Below, piece after piece: positions 9,019 to 18,416 of a stretch of 64,000 bases of DNA. The first letter of the stretch is position 1. Each line of letters opens with the position of its first letter. The stretch is from an uncultured Verrucomicrobiales bacterium. Its GTDB lineage: Bacteria; Verrucomicrobiota; Verrucomicrobiia; Verrucomicrobiales; DEV007. The translations under genes were made by a program, and so were the position numbers. The notes below the pieces were generated by a model. The model worked only from the letters and a program-made list of their open reading frames with translations. It ran no database searches and was not told where the DNA came from. The DNA is taken from NCBI GenBank assembly GCA_943789025.1, contig CALSSN010000004.1, positions 62,001-126,000 of the forward strand, read 5' to 3'.

Positions 9019-9993
9019 ATGCCGAAACTTACTTATCGCCAAGCTCTTAACGACGCGTTCTCTGAAGAGATCGAGCGCGACGAAAATGTCTTTTTGATGG
9101 GAGAGGAGGTGGCTCAGTATGACGGCGCTTACAAAGTGACCCAGGGACTTTGGAAAAAGTATGGCGATTATCGTGTGGTCGACGCTCCTATCAGCGAAGC
9201 TGGCTTTATCGGTTTGGGGGTGGGCGCCTCGATGCTTGGCCTGCGCCCGGTCATGGAGTTGATGTTCTGGAGCTTCGCGTATGTCGCTTTTGACCAGTTG
9301 ATCAACAATGCTGGCAATATCCGTTACATGTCCGGGGGGTTGATCCATTGTCCGATTGTCATTCGAGGTCCTGCCAATGGCGGAACCAACGTCGGCGCAA
9401 CCCACTCGCACACACCTGAAAATTTTATCGCTAATACCCCCGGCCTGAAGGTCTGCTGTCCGGCAACGGCCGCCGATGCCAAGGGTTTAATGAAAACAGC
9501 TATCCGTGACAATGATCCTGTTTACGTGATGGAGAATACCTTGCTCTACGGAGAGGAGTGGGAGGTTCCAGAAGGCGAGCATCTGGTGCCCCTCGGCAAG
9601 GCGGACGTCAAGCGGGAGGGCTCTGACATCACTTTCGTAGCCCACGGGCGGGCAGTAATTACCTCGCTCCAGGCTGCAGATATCCTGGAGGCGGAGCGGG
9701 GGATCAAGGCAGAAGTTGTGGATTTGCGGAGCATTCGTCCCCTCGATGCGGATACCGTTCTCAACTCGGTGAAAAAGACCAACCGGGTGGTTCTCGTTGA
9801 GGAAAACAAGCCGTTCTGCGGAGTCGGTGCCCAGCTTGCTTCGATGATCCAACTGGAGGCATTTGATCATCTGGACGCACCCATTCAACGAGTGTCTTCC
9901 ATCGATGCCCCTGCGATCTACAGTCCGCCGCTTGAGAAGGTGCAACTTCCGAGTCCTGCGGATGTTGTCGCTGCTGCCGAAAAAATCCTTTAA
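9019..9993 (+). CDS. pdhB: pyruvate dehydrogenase E1 component, beta subunit
   Basis: This 324-residue protein is the transketolase-like beta chain that pairs with PdhA to form the E1 active site. The N-terminus MPKLTYRQALNDAFSEEIE, the segment FLMGEEVAQYDGAYKVTQGL and the C-terminal VEENKPFCGVGAQLAS are family hallmarks. It starts 10 bases after pdhA, with a purine-rich GAAGAAAG just before the ATG. Length and domain order (pyrimidine-binding domain, then transketolase C domain) are complete. The alternative of a branched-chain oxoacid E1 is less likely given the neighbouring E2 and E3, but substrate preference is inferred from operon context. Confidence 0.93.
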   Translation: MPKLTYRQALNDAFSEEIERDENVFLMGEEVAQYDGAYKVTQGLWKKYGDYRVVDAPISEAGFIGLGVGASMLGLRPVMELMFWSFAYVAFDQLINNAGNIRYMSGGLIHCPIVIRGPANGGTNVGATHSHTPENFIANTPGLKVCCPATAADAKGLMKTAIRDNDPVYVMENTLLYGEEWEVPEGEHLVPLGKADVKREGSDITFVAHGRAVITSLQAADILEAERGIKAEVVDLRSIRPLDADTVLNSVKKTNRVVLVEENKPFCGVGAQLASMIQLEAFDHLDAPIQRVSSIDAPAIYSPPLEKVQLPSPADVVAAAEKIL

Positions 9994-10082
9994 TTTTTGT
10001 TGCGACGCCAGGGGAGAGTCTCTCCCAGGTGTCCTCCTGCTCCACGATTCGAACTGTCCAACCTACCCTACGCAGAGAACCG

Positions 10083-11372
10083 ATGCCCGCCTATATTGAA
10101 ATGCCAAAGCTGAGCGATACGATGACTGAGGGAACTCTCGTCAAGTGGCTCAAAAATGAGGGTGATCCGGTCGAGGCCGGTGATGTCATCGCCGAAATCG
10201 AGACCGACAAGGCGACCATGGAAATGGAGTGTTTTGAGGAAGGTGTTTTGCACAAACAGGTGATCGATGCCGGTGGAAAAGCACCCATTGGAGAGTTGAT
10301 TGGCATCATCCTTGAGGAGGGTGAAGATCCTCCTTCAGACGAGCAAATCGCTGCCGCCAGAGCGGGTGAGAAAGAGGAGGGACGTGGTGAGCCCGAAGAT
10401 GCCGCAGAAAATGTCTCACCCGCCCCGGCGGAAGGAGTTTCTGATGCCGGGAGTCCTCGTGAACCAGAAGAGTCTTCCGGAAAGCGCGTCAAGGCTTCGC
10501 CTCTGGCCAGGAAAATAGCTCGGCAACGGGGAATCGATCTCATCGGAGTGAAAGGATCCGGGCCGGGAGGACGCGTTCTCAAAGCCGACATTCTAGCGGC
10601 GCCGAAAGGCGGGAGCGGGACTCCGGCACCAGCTGGAGGAGCTTCCGGAGCACCCGCGATTCAGGTGCCGAGCCTGCCGGGCGATACCACGCTTCCACTT
10701 TCCGGAATGCGCAAGATCATCGCGGAACGCCTGCTCGCTTCAAAGACGCAGATTCCCCATTTCTACTTGAATATTGAGCTTGATGCCGGCCCGCTCATGG
10801 GCGTGCGCAAGCAGGTCAATGCGACGAGCGAAAAAACCGGAGGAAATAAATATTCGGTCAATGACTTTGTTCTCAAGGCGGTGGTCAGTTCTGCCCGACG
10901 TGTCCCGGAAGTCAATGCCTCCTGGGGAGGGGATGCTATCATTCAACACGACCACGTTGGCCTTTCGGTCGCTATTTCGGTGGATGATGGCCTTGTCACG
11001 CCGGTGATCCTAGAGGCCGACACCAAGAGCCTGCTGCAGATCAGCATAGAGGTGAAGGACCTCGCGGAGAAGGCGCGGACCAAGAAGCTCTCTCCAAACG
11101 CATTCGATGGTGGAACCATCACGGTCTCCAACCTCGGTGCCTGGGGAGTCGATTCCTTCAGTGCCATCATCAACCCGCCGCAGGCGGCGATCCTCTCGGT
11201 CGGGTCGATCACCAAGAAACCGGTGGTTAACGCAGAGGGCGAAATTGTTTCCGGTCTCCGGATGAACATCGGACTTTCCGGGGATCACCGGGTCGTAGAC
11301 GGTGCGGTGGCTGCCGAGTACCTGGCTGAGTTGAGAAAGCTTATCGAGAACCCAGCGCTTATGTTAATTTAG
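10083..11372 (+). CDS. pdhC: dihydrolipoamide acetyltransferase (pyruvate dehydrogenase E2)
   Basis: The ATG at 10083 gives 429 residues that start directly in the lipoyl domain (MPAYIEMPKLSDTMTEGTL). The lipoylated lysine is in ETDKATMEME near residue 42. One lipoyl domain is followed by an acidic, Ala/Pro-rich linker, an E3/E1-binding domain (ASPLARKIARQRG, then GPGGRVLKADI), a second flexible linker, and the catalytic acyltransferase core ending in the active-site motif DHRVVDGA near residue 402. An upstream in-frame ATG at 10029 adds 18 residues foreign to the family and is rejected. It transfers the acetyl group from E1 to coenzyme A. Confidence 0.94.
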   Translation: MPAYIEMPKLSDTMTEGTLVKWLKNEGDPVEAGDVIAEIETDKATMEMECFEEGVLHKQVIDAGGKAPIGELIGIILEEGEDPPSDEQIAAARAGEKEEGRGEPEDAAENVSPAPAEGVSDAGSPREPEESSGKRVKASPLARKIARQRGIDLIGVKGSGPGGRVLKADILAAPKGGSGTPAPAGGASGAPAIQVPSLPGDTTLPLSGMRKIIAERLLASKTQIPHFYLNIELDAGPLMGVRKQVNATSEKTGGNKYSVNDFVLKAVVSSARRVPEVNASWGGDAIIQHDHVGLSVAISVDDGLVTPVILEADTKSLLQISIEVKDLAEKARTKKLSPNAFDGGTITVSNLGAWGVDSFSAIINPPQAAILSVGSITKKPVVNAEGEIVSGLRMNIGLSGDHRVVDGAVAAEYLAELRKLIENPALMLI

Positions 11373-11396
11373 TAACTTGTTAGATTTTTAATAGGA

Positions 11397-12773
11397 ATGA
11401 AATACGATCTTATCGTTATTGGGGGTGGCCCCGCAGGATATGTTGGGGCTATCAGGGCTGCTCAACTTGGAGCGCGTGTCGCCTGTGTGGAATTGGAGCG
11501 AGCCGGGGGCACCTGTCTCAACTGGGGTTGTATCCCGACGAAATCTCTGCTCCAGAACGCGGAGCTTTACAGCACGGTGAAGAATGATGCGGATGCCTTT
11601 GGCCTCAAGTTTGAGGGTCTTTCTTACGACTGGTCCAAGGTGATCGGCCGGAGTCGAAAAGTAGCTGACCGTCTTGCCGGCGGGATTGAATTTCTCTTCA
11701 AAAAGAACAAGGTCGATTACATCCTGGGCAGAGGCTCGATTCCCGAAGCGGGAAAAGTCCAGGTCGCGGATGCCGCGGGCACGGTCACGGAGTATGAGGC
11801 AGATAATATCCTCGTAGCTACCGGGGTGGAAACTCGGGAACTCCCGCACCTACCAATCGACGGAAAAAAAATTATCGGCAGTCGCCAGGCACTTGTTCTC
11901 GAGGAGCAGCCAAAAGAAATTGTCATCATCGGCGGAGGCGCTATCGGAGTGGAGTTCGCCTACTTTTTTAATGCCTTCGGAACGAAAGTAACGCAGGTGG
12001 AGATGATGCCTCACTTGTTGCCTGTCGAAGACGATGAAGTGAGTGTCACGCTCGACAAGGCGTTCAAAAAGCAGGGAATTCGTGTGCTTACCGGGAGCAA
12101 AGTTTCTGCGGCTGATACCTCAGGGGATCGGGTCCGTCTCACAATAGAGGGAGATACCAATGAAGAGATCGAAGCCGACATCTGTCTTCTCGCCATCGGC
12201 GTGCAGCCGATCCTCCCAGAAGGAGTGGAGTTGGAACTTGATCGCGGTTACATCGTCACGGATGCGCGCTACCAGACGAGTATACCCGGCGTTTTTGCTG
12301 CGGGTGATATCACCGGTCCGCCCTGGTTGGCGCATGTGGCCAGTTTCGAAGCACTGCACGCAATCGAGGGGCTTTTTCTTGAAGGTCATGAGCCTCGCAA
12401 AGTGAACACCTTTCCGGGCTGTACCTATTGCAACCCTCAGGTCGCCAGTGTCGGGCTCACCGAGGAAGCAGCCAAGGAGAAGGAAATTGCTTATAAGATC
12501 GGTAAATTTCCATTCCAGGCGAGCGGGAAGGCGCAGGCAGCGGGTGACACAGAGGGCTTTGTGAAGCTGATCTTTGGCGAACAACACGGGGAACTTCTCG
12601 GTGCACACATTATCGGACACGGTGCGACTGAACTGATCGCGGAGCTGGGCCTCGCCATCGAGATGGAGGCTACTTACGAAGAAATTCAGGGTACGATCCA
12701 CGCTCACCCGACGCTTTCCGAGGCGGTCATGGAAGCGAGTCACGCCGCTTTCGGTCACGCTATTCATATCTAG
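11397..12773 (+). CDS. lpd: dihydrolipoamide dehydrogenase (E3)
   Basis: This 458-residue flavoprotein reoxidises the dihydrolipoyl groups of E2 with NAD+. The N-terminal FAD motif IGGGPAGYVGAIRAAQLGA is followed by the redox-active disulfide GGTCLNWGCIPTKSLL (cysteines near residues 40 and 45). The NAD site IIGGGAIGVEFAYFF is near residue 178 and the C-terminal His-Glu pair HAHPTLSEAV near residue 436. It closes the pdh operon, 24 bases after pdhC. It probably also serves other lipoyl complexes, but nothing in the window shows that. Confidence 0.95.
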   Translation: MKYDLIVIGGGPAGYVGAIRAAQLGARVACVELERAGGTCLNWGCIPTKSLLQNAELYSTVKNDADAFGLKFEGLSYDWSKVIGRSRKVADRLAGGIEFLFKKNKVDYILGRGSIPEAGKVQVADAAGTVTEYEADNILVATGVETRELPHLPIDGKKIIGSRQALVLEEQPKEIVIIGGGAIGVEFAYFFNAFGTKVTQVEMMPHLLPVEDDEVSVTLDKAFKKQGIRVLTGSKVSAADTSGDRVRLTIEGDTNEEIEADICLLAIGVQPILPEGVELELDRGYIVTDARYQTSIPGVFAAGDITGPPWLAHVASFEALHAIEGLFLEGHEPRKVNTFPGCTYCNPQVASVGLTEEAAKEKEIAYKIGKFPFQASGKAQAAGDTEGFVKLIFGEQHGELLGAHIIGHGATELIAELGLAIEMEATYEEIQGTIHAHPTLSEAVMEASHAAFGHAIHI

Positions 12774-13014
12774 CGGAGTGCTGCGGGTTCACGCCATGCT
12801 TGATCTGTCACGCAGAGGTTGAGATCTGGGGCCACAGGTCTTGTTTTGGATGATAAAGTTCGACCGCGGCTCGTGTCTGACGGTGGATGTGAGACCGGCC
12901 CGCCAGAGGGAGAAAACGCACATCCGTGATCTGCATGAAGGGGTCTGTGCTTTGACGAAAGAGATTGTTTTAGGTGATTGATCCGCGTCGAAGAAGCGTG
13001 TTTCTTGAACGTGT

Positions 13015-13977
13015 ATGCAGGAAGAAGAACGATTCTGGCTGGCGCGCTCGATGGCGCTGGTCCGGCAGGTCAACGGAGGCTGGTGGATTCAGCGGTGGCT
13101 ACAGATTGGGATGCCCATGTGTCTGGTGGTAGCCTGTGCTTTGCTTCTGGCCCGCTCGCGCGGGTGGGAGCCGAGTTCAGTTGGTAGAGAGGAAGCGCTC
13201 ATTCCAGTTGTGACTGTGCTGCTTCTGCTTTTGATGATTTCTTTTCTCGCATGGCTTACGGCGCGAAAAAAATTTATCTCTCGTGATGAGGGAATGGTCC
13301 GCCTTGAGGTGAAACTTGGCCTGCGAGGTGCGTTGTCTTCAGCCCAGGCCGGGGTAGGGAAATGGCCAGCCGTGCGCGCTGTGGGAGAGGTCGAAGCCGC
13401 ACGGTTTCGCTGGCGGCTTGCACGGGTCGCGCTGCCCGGCCTCATTGCCGTGTTGGTCCTGGGTGCCTCCCTGGCAGTTCCTCTCGGATCCACTCCGGTG
13501 GTGGCGGCTTCAGCAGAGGAGCCAGCCGCCTGGAGCCAGATGGAGGATTGGTTGGAGACTCTGGAAGAAGAAAAAATCGTCGATTCGGAGTCGGCAGCAG
13601 ATGTCCAACAACAGATCGACGAGCTACGTGAACGGCCGGAGAAGGACTGGTTCTCGCATCGCAGTCTGGAAGCCGGAGACTCTCTAAAAGAATCTTTGGC
13701 TCAAACGATTACAGCCATGGGACAGGACCTGGAGATGGCCGAGCAGGCACTCGCCTCGCTGGAGGCAGCTGGCGGAGGAGCAGCCATAGAGAGCCTGCGT
13801 GAGGGGCTTGCGCAGCAGTACCAGGAAGCGGCCGAGAGCTTGAAGGCATCGTCGTTAAAGCTGGACCCGAATCTTCTCCAGCAGCTGGCAGAAATCGACC
13901 CAAGTCAGCTCCAGCAGCTTGATTTAAAGGCGCTCAAGGAGCTGCGCGAGCGGTTGCGGAAAAGTTCCGGGACCTGA
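13015..13977 (+). CDS. membrane protein with coiled-coil domain, head of the MoxR/DUF58/VWA cluster
   Basis: The 320-residue product has hydrophobic segments at about residues 30-47 and 58-82 and another at about 140-160, followed by a long Glu/Gln/Leu-rich region expected to form coiled coils (LQQLAEIDPSQLQQLDLKAL). This is the layout of the DUF4175-like or hypothetical membrane proteins found at the head of Bat-type clusters; no catalytic motif is visible. It ends at a TGA at 13975, but the same frame continues without a stop to 14361. The gene may therefore be longer, with the stop caused by a substitution or by a pair of indels in the neighbouring C and A runs. Confidence 0.6.
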   Translation: MQEEERFWLARSMALVRQVNGGWWIQRWLQIGMPMCLVVACALLLARSRGWEPSSVGREEALIPVVTVLLLLLMISFLAWLTARKKFISRDEGMVRLEVKLGLRGALSSAQAGVGKWPAVRAVGEVEAARFRWRLARVALPGLIAVLVLGASLAVPLGSTPVVAASAEEPAAWSQMEDWLETLEEEKIVDSESAADVQQQIDELRERPEKDWFSHRSLEAGDSLKESLAQTITAMGQDLEMAEQALASLEAAGGGAAIESLREGLAQQYQEAAESLKASSLKLDPNLLQQLAEIDPSQLQQLDLKALKELRERLRKSSGT

Positions 13978-14361
13978 AAAGGCTGCGGGTCGGGTGCCGG
14001 TCTGGCGCCTGGAGGAAGTTGGAGTGATGATACAAATATGGACCAGATGATTGCTTTGGGGGAAATGCAGCAGGGAAGGGGAATCAGTCGCGGCCCCGGA
14101 GAGGCGCCGATGAGTCTTGAGGCTGATCCGACAGATCTGGGAACGGCAAACATCGAGGGGGTCGCTAATGCCGATATGTCGCGGGCTCTCCCCGGGGATC
14201 TGATCGGTGAGACCACACTGGATGAGGCTCCGGAAGTGGCAGGCGATGGAGGGTCGATAAAAGCTGGAGCGGTGCGATCGCCGGGGTCTGGTGGTGCGCA
14301 GGTCTGGAAGGAGCGGTATCTTCCAGAGGAACAGGCTGTCTTGGAGACGTATTTTCAATGA
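13978..14361 (+). CDS. probable C-terminal segment of the preceding membrane protein
   Basis: This segment is in the same frame as 13015-13977 and free of stops for 384 bases. An ATG at 14038 would give a separate 107-residue protein. The sequence is Gly/Asp/Glu-rich and low in hydrophobicity (QGRGISRGPGEAPMSLEA), ending QVWKERYLPEEQAVLETYFQ. The charged W-x-x-R-Y-x-P end looks like a conserved C-terminus rather than random sequence. I read it as the tail of the upstream gene, separated by one stop codon, with an independent small protein as the alternative. Confidence 0.4.
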   Translation, partial: KGCGSGAGLAPGGSWSDDTNMDQMIALGEMQQGRGISRGPGEAPMSLEADPTDLGTANIEGVANADMSRALPGDLIGETTLDEAPEVAGDGGSIKAGAVRSPGSGGAQVWKERYLPEEQAVLETYFQ

Positions 14362-14440
14362 TGCAATGGCAGGTGCACCTTCTGTGCGGGCAAAATTATT
14401 TGTTTCGCATTCTCGTGGATCATCGGCTTGAATAGATATT

Positions 14441-15478
14441 ATGGAGTCTGACATTGATAAAACCGCCGGGCAGACCTTTGCTGACGACGAGGAGATCAAG
14501 CGAGCTGCTGGCGGTATAGGTCGTCTGAAGGAGGTATTGAACCATGTTCTTTTTGATCAGGAAGAGCTCATCGATCTCGTTCTTACCGGAGTCCTTGCCA
14601 AAGGCCATATCCTCCTTGAGGGCCTCCCTGGCTTGGGGAAGACCGAGTTGGTGAAAGGGCTCTCGCGATGTTTTGACCTGCCCTTTGGCCGGATTCAGTT
14701 TACGCCGGATCTGCTCCCCGGAGACATCACAGGGAACCCGATGCTGGAAGAGCAGGACGGCCGTCGGAAATTTGTTTTTCGCCCAGGACCGCTCTTTGCA
14801 AATCTTGTCCTGGCCGACGAGATCAATCGAGCCTCCCCCAAGACACAGTCAGCACTCCTCGAGGCGATGCAGGAGCGGCGGGTGACGGTGCTCGGAGAAG
14901 GGCATGAGTTGCCCGACCCCTTCTTCGTGTTGGCGACGCAGAATCCGATCGACCTCGAGGGAACCTACCCGCTCCCTGAAGCGCAACTCGACCGCTTTCT
15001 TTTTAAACTGCAGGTAACCCGGAACGAAGTCGGCACTCTGGAGAGGATCATCGCAGGGCGCTCTGCCGGCGAGGATGCGGAAGTCACTTCGGTGATGGAC
15101 GGGGAAGGCTTGAGTGGATTGATCGCCCTCGCGCGGCGCATATACATGCCACCGGTAGTAGCCAATTATATCGCACGGATCGTGGATGCGACTCACCACG
15201 ATAGGAGTAAGGCGGCAGAGGGAGTCAAGTTTGGTGCCAGTCCGCGCGCTGCCATCGCTCTAGCAGCAGCGTCGCGCGCCCGCGCCCTGCTCCACGGCAG
15301 ACGCAATGCCAGCTTTGAAGATGTACAGGCTCTCGCCTCGGCAGTTCTCTGCCATCGGATGATTCTCGACTTCGCGATACGAGCAGCAGGGAAAACAACA
15401 GCCGATTTGGTCAAGGCGATTCTTGAGGAGGTTCCGGAGCAGGATCTGGCGACGCCAGCTGTCTTAGCCGAGAAGTAG
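14441..15478 (+). CDS. MoxR family AAA+ ATPase
   Basis: This 345-residue ATPase has the Walker A motif GLPGLGKTELVKG near residue 61, Walker B LADEINRASPKTQSALLEAM near residue 122, and sensor motif ATQNPIDLEGTYPLPEAQLD. These define the MoxR branch, whose members act as chaperones that mature or activate VWA-domain partners. It sits upstream of DUF58 and VWA genes on the same strand, the classic MoxR-DUF58-VWA set. About 80 bases with no clear feature precede the start. Its specific client is unknown, but the two large VWA-like proteins downstream are the obvious candidates. Confidence 0.9.
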   Translation: MESDIDKTAGQTFADDEEIKRAAGGIGRLKEVLNHVLFDQEELIDLVLTGVLAKGHILLEGLPGLGKTELVKGLSRCFDLPFGRIQFTPDLLPGDITGNPMLEEQDGRRKFVFRPGPLFANLVLADEINRASPKTQSALLEAMQERRVTVLGEGHELPDPFFVLATQNPIDLEGTYPLPEAQLDRFLFKLQVTRNEVGTLERIIAGRSAGEDAEVTSVMDGEGLSGLIALARRIYMPPVVANYIARIVDATHHDRSKAAEGVKFGASPRAAIALAAASRARALLHGRRNASFEDVQALASAVLCHRMILDFAIRAAGKTTADLVKAILEEVPEQDLATPAVLAEK

Positions 15479-15505
15479 TTTCCTCATCGTCTGATTTTTT
15501 TCGCA

Positions 15506-17352
15506 ATGCCCGTGATCACCAGCCGGTCTTTTTTGCTCCTGATCTGGGCGTGGAGTCTGTTGGTGTCTGAAGCATCTGGCAGCAGCGTGCTGATGGATGA
15601 GAGCTACGGGAGTATTCCCGGGGTAGAGGCGCGCTTGGTCAGTCCCTTTGAGGGTGTCCCACTACACGGATTCGCGCCCGTCCACATTCGCTTGAAGAAT
15701 CCGACCGGACGCTCTCTGAGCTGGCGGATACGCAGCATGGCAGAAAGCCCCAGCAGCGGCAGTGGCGGACTCAAAGGATCTATGAGTGTGGTCGTGGGAC
15801 TGTCCTGCTGGCTCAGAGGTTGCACGGGATCTACTTATACCCCTGCCCCCGACTGTAAAAGATACCTGGAATCGGCAGGTCAAGTTCAGGATGCAGCTGC
15901 TCGGGTCTGGCAAGAACGAAAAGAGGTCTTTTCAAAATGGGTCTCAGGCGACTCCAAAATGGCCGGGCATTGGGATTGGAAGCGCGCTGGCAAAGCGGAA
16001 TTTAAGTGAGCTGAAGAAGGTGGCGGAGAAACGCAATTCGAAAGCTCGGAATTTTGGCGTGGTGATTCACGAAGAGCATTTTCCGGCGGACTGGCGGGCA
16101 TTTTCGGGTTTTGATGTCCTCATCCTGACGGGGCACGAGTGGCAGAAGCTGGAGGCAAAACAGCGGGCCGCGGTGCATGATTGGATCCGTCTGGGTGGAA
16201 CGCTCGACCTTTATGTGAAAGCCGGAGGCGGATCACTGAGTGAGCTCGGGTTTGGGAAAGAGTCAGAACACGAAGAACCGAACCAGCGACTGATCGGCCT
16301 GGGGCGGGTACGCAGCTATTCCCTTCAGGGTGAGATTATTAATGCCAAAGTAGTCTGCGAGCGGGTGACAAAGATGGGAGTCCGCAACCGCGGAGCGGAG
16401 TTGGCAGGAGATTTTCGCAGGCCCACCTGGCTGGTAGCAGAGGATCTGGGGGACACGGCCTTTTCATTCCGTTATCTGGTTAGGGCTGCTGGTTCTGTTT
16501 GGAATCCTCGTCGGGCCGATCAATCTTTTCCTGCTTGCCGGCAAGCAACGGCGGCATCGCCTTTTAATCACCACGCCCCTTGATTGCCCTGGCAACCAGC
16601 GTCCTCCTGGCAGTCCTCATTCTGGTGATCGATGGCGTGGGTGGGCGCGGACACCGGTTTCTGGTCATTGAACTGAATCCAGGAGTGGGAGGGACGGAGC
16701 GCCTTCGTCAGTCAGCAGTCGCTTGCCTCGACTGGCCTCCTCACTCGGAGTGGATTCGTCGAGAAACACCCCGCGGTTCATTTTCCCGTCGTCCTACCGA
16801 AGAGCAGATGGTCAAGAATTGTCGGGACATCAAGCGATCAGGGGAAGCTGAATGTCTCCGCCGAGGGGGAGTTTTATGGCGATTGGCTCCTCAGTCGTAG
16901 CCGCCACGGGTTTATTTCCCAGAAAGTAGTGCCCTCGCGGGCAAGATTCGAACTCGCAGGGACTGTGGAGCGTCCGTTCCTGGTTTCCGGGCTGGGCTTT
17001 TCTACTGAGAATGTTTTTTATATCGCACAGGACGGTGCCATCTGGCGCTCGGAGACTGGAACTGAAGCTGGCAGCCGCATCGAGTTAGTTCTCTCGGATC
17101 GTCGTACGTTTGATGCATGGCGCGAAGAGGCGATCGATCGTGCTTCCGACGGTTTGCGGCGTGACCTCAGGGAGCAACCCCTCCGGCGGGGATTCTTTTA
17201 TACCAGTGTCGTGGGAGAGACGGGTATGGAACTTGACTTCGGGGACATGATCCGGTGGGAGAAGACGCGCGCCTTTCTCTACGGTCCTGTCCTCGCTGCT
17301 GGTGCCGGAGAAAAGAAGGGTGAGGACAACGAGGGGAATATCAGAACAGTAG
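15506..17352 (+). pseudogene. large secreted/membrane protein of the MoxR cluster, broken by several frameshifts
   Basis: Conserved-looking coding sequence runs for about 1.85 kb but jumps frame at least four times: between about 15720 and 15785, near 16460, near 16575 and near 16710. Each jump equals one extra base. Pieced together, the product of about 600 residues begins with a signal peptide (LLLIWAWSLLVSEASG). A mixed domain follows with DVLILTGHEW and DWIRLGGTLDLYV. Then come two hydrophobic helices around GILVGPINLFLLAG and ALATSVLLAVLILVIDG, and a soluble C-terminal part (FELAGTVERPFLVSGLGFS). This matches the large hypothetical proteins seen beside MoxR/DUF58 genes. The last frame runs into the ABC gene; the true end is probably near 17352. 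Sequencing error is more likely than decay. Confidence 0.55.
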
Positions 17353-17366
17353 AGATAAAACCCATT

Positions 17367-18416
17367 ATGGTAAATCAACCTTCAGCAGATTCCAGCTCAG
17401 CCGCCATTGAAGTGAGCGATTTGACCCGTAAGTTCGGGCCATTGGTTGCGGTTGATCGAGCGAGTTTTGCGGTGCCTCGCGGTCACGTAGTGGGCTTTGT
17501 GGGAGCCAATGGAGCGGGGAAAACGACGACCATGCGTATGCTCGCGACGCTGGATTCTCCTAGCTCAGGGAGCGCCCGTATCGGGGGCCATGATATCCTC
17601 GAATACCCTGAGGAGGTGCGAAAGTTGCTCGGTTGGATGCCGGACGATTACGGGACGTATGCGGACATGACAGGTTGGGAATACCTCGATTTTTTCGCCC
17701 GCGCATACGGCTACAAGGGAGCGGAGAGACGCTCGCGGGTCGCGGACGTGATCGATTTTACGGAACTTGGTGAAATCGCAAATCGCTATATCGACAAACT
17801 TTCGAAGGGAATGGCGCAGCGCCTCTGTCTCGGTCGTTCTCTGATCCACGACCCGAAGATTCTGATCATGGATGAGCCGGCAGCAGGCCTCGACCCGCGG
17901 GCGAGGATGGACCTGAAGAATCTGATCAGGCTTCTCGCCGAAGAGGGAAAAACCGTTCTGATAAGTTCGCATATTCTCTCCGAGTTGGAAGAAATGTGCG
18001 ACAGCTTACTCTTCATTCACGAGGGAAAAATCATCCACCACGGCAACGCGGAGGACTTGATGCGAGAGCGGCAAGACCAAGTGACCACAGTGCTTGAGGT
18101 TCAGGTGCTGGGAGATCCAGCCAGGCTTCAGACATGGGCAGATATGGTCCCGGAAGTGGCTTTTGTTGAGGCGACCAAGAACGGAGCACGCCTTGAGCTG
18201 CCTTCCACGGAGAAAGCTGCCATTGCGGCGGTGCTCCGCCGGCTGGTGCAGGATGGGCAAGAAGTCATCGGCTTCCGACGGCAGGAGCGGCGCTTGGAAG
18301 AGGCCTTTGTCGATATCGTCGCGGCTGGTGGCAGTGGCATTCAACCTTCTCCTCTTCCCGCGGCACCGGGAGCTGAATTAAAGCTGGAAAAAGAGGGAAA
18401 AAATCTTCATGAATAG
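17367..18416 (+). CDS. ABC transporter ATP-binding protein (ABC-2 / GldA-like)
   Basis: From the ATG at 17367 the protein has 349 residues. Walker A is GANGAGKTTTMRM near residue 46, the signature region reads LSKGMAQRLCLGRSLI (with LSKGM in place of the usual LSGGQ), and Walker B is ILIMDEPAAGLDPRAR. The H-loop is in ISSHILSELEEMC. The long C-terminal domain of more than 80 residues is typical of ABC-2 exporter ATPases such as the gliding or NosF type. The open frame extends upstream into the broken gene, but homology starts only here. It overlaps the following permease by 8 bases, so the two are a transporter pair. Confidence 0.88.
   Translation: MVNQPSADSSSAAIEVSDLTRKFGPLVAVDRASFAVPRGHVVGFVGANGAGKTTTMRMLATLDSPSSGSARIGGHDILEYPEEVRKLLGWMPDDYGTYADMTGWEYLDFFARAYGYKGAERRSRVADVIDFTELGEIANRYIDKLSKGMAQRLCLGRSLIHDPKILIMDEPAAGLDPRARMDLKNLIRLLAEEGKTVLISSHILSELEEMCDSLLFIHEGKIIHHGNAEDLMRERQDQVTTVLEVQVLGDPARLQTWADMVPEVAFVEATKNGARLELPSTEKAAIAAVLRRLVQDGQEVIGFRRQERRLEEAFVDIVAAGGSGIQPSPLPAAPGAELKLEKEGKNLHE

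Noticed and set aside
16937-16957. tRNA-like TTCGA motif
   Set aside because: No cloverleaf can be built around it, and it lies within coding sequence.
16929-17366. Fusion of the broken membrane protein to the ABC ATPase
   Set aside because: The ABC homology starts at its own ATG (17367); the continuous frame is better explained by another lost or gained base before a stop near 17350.
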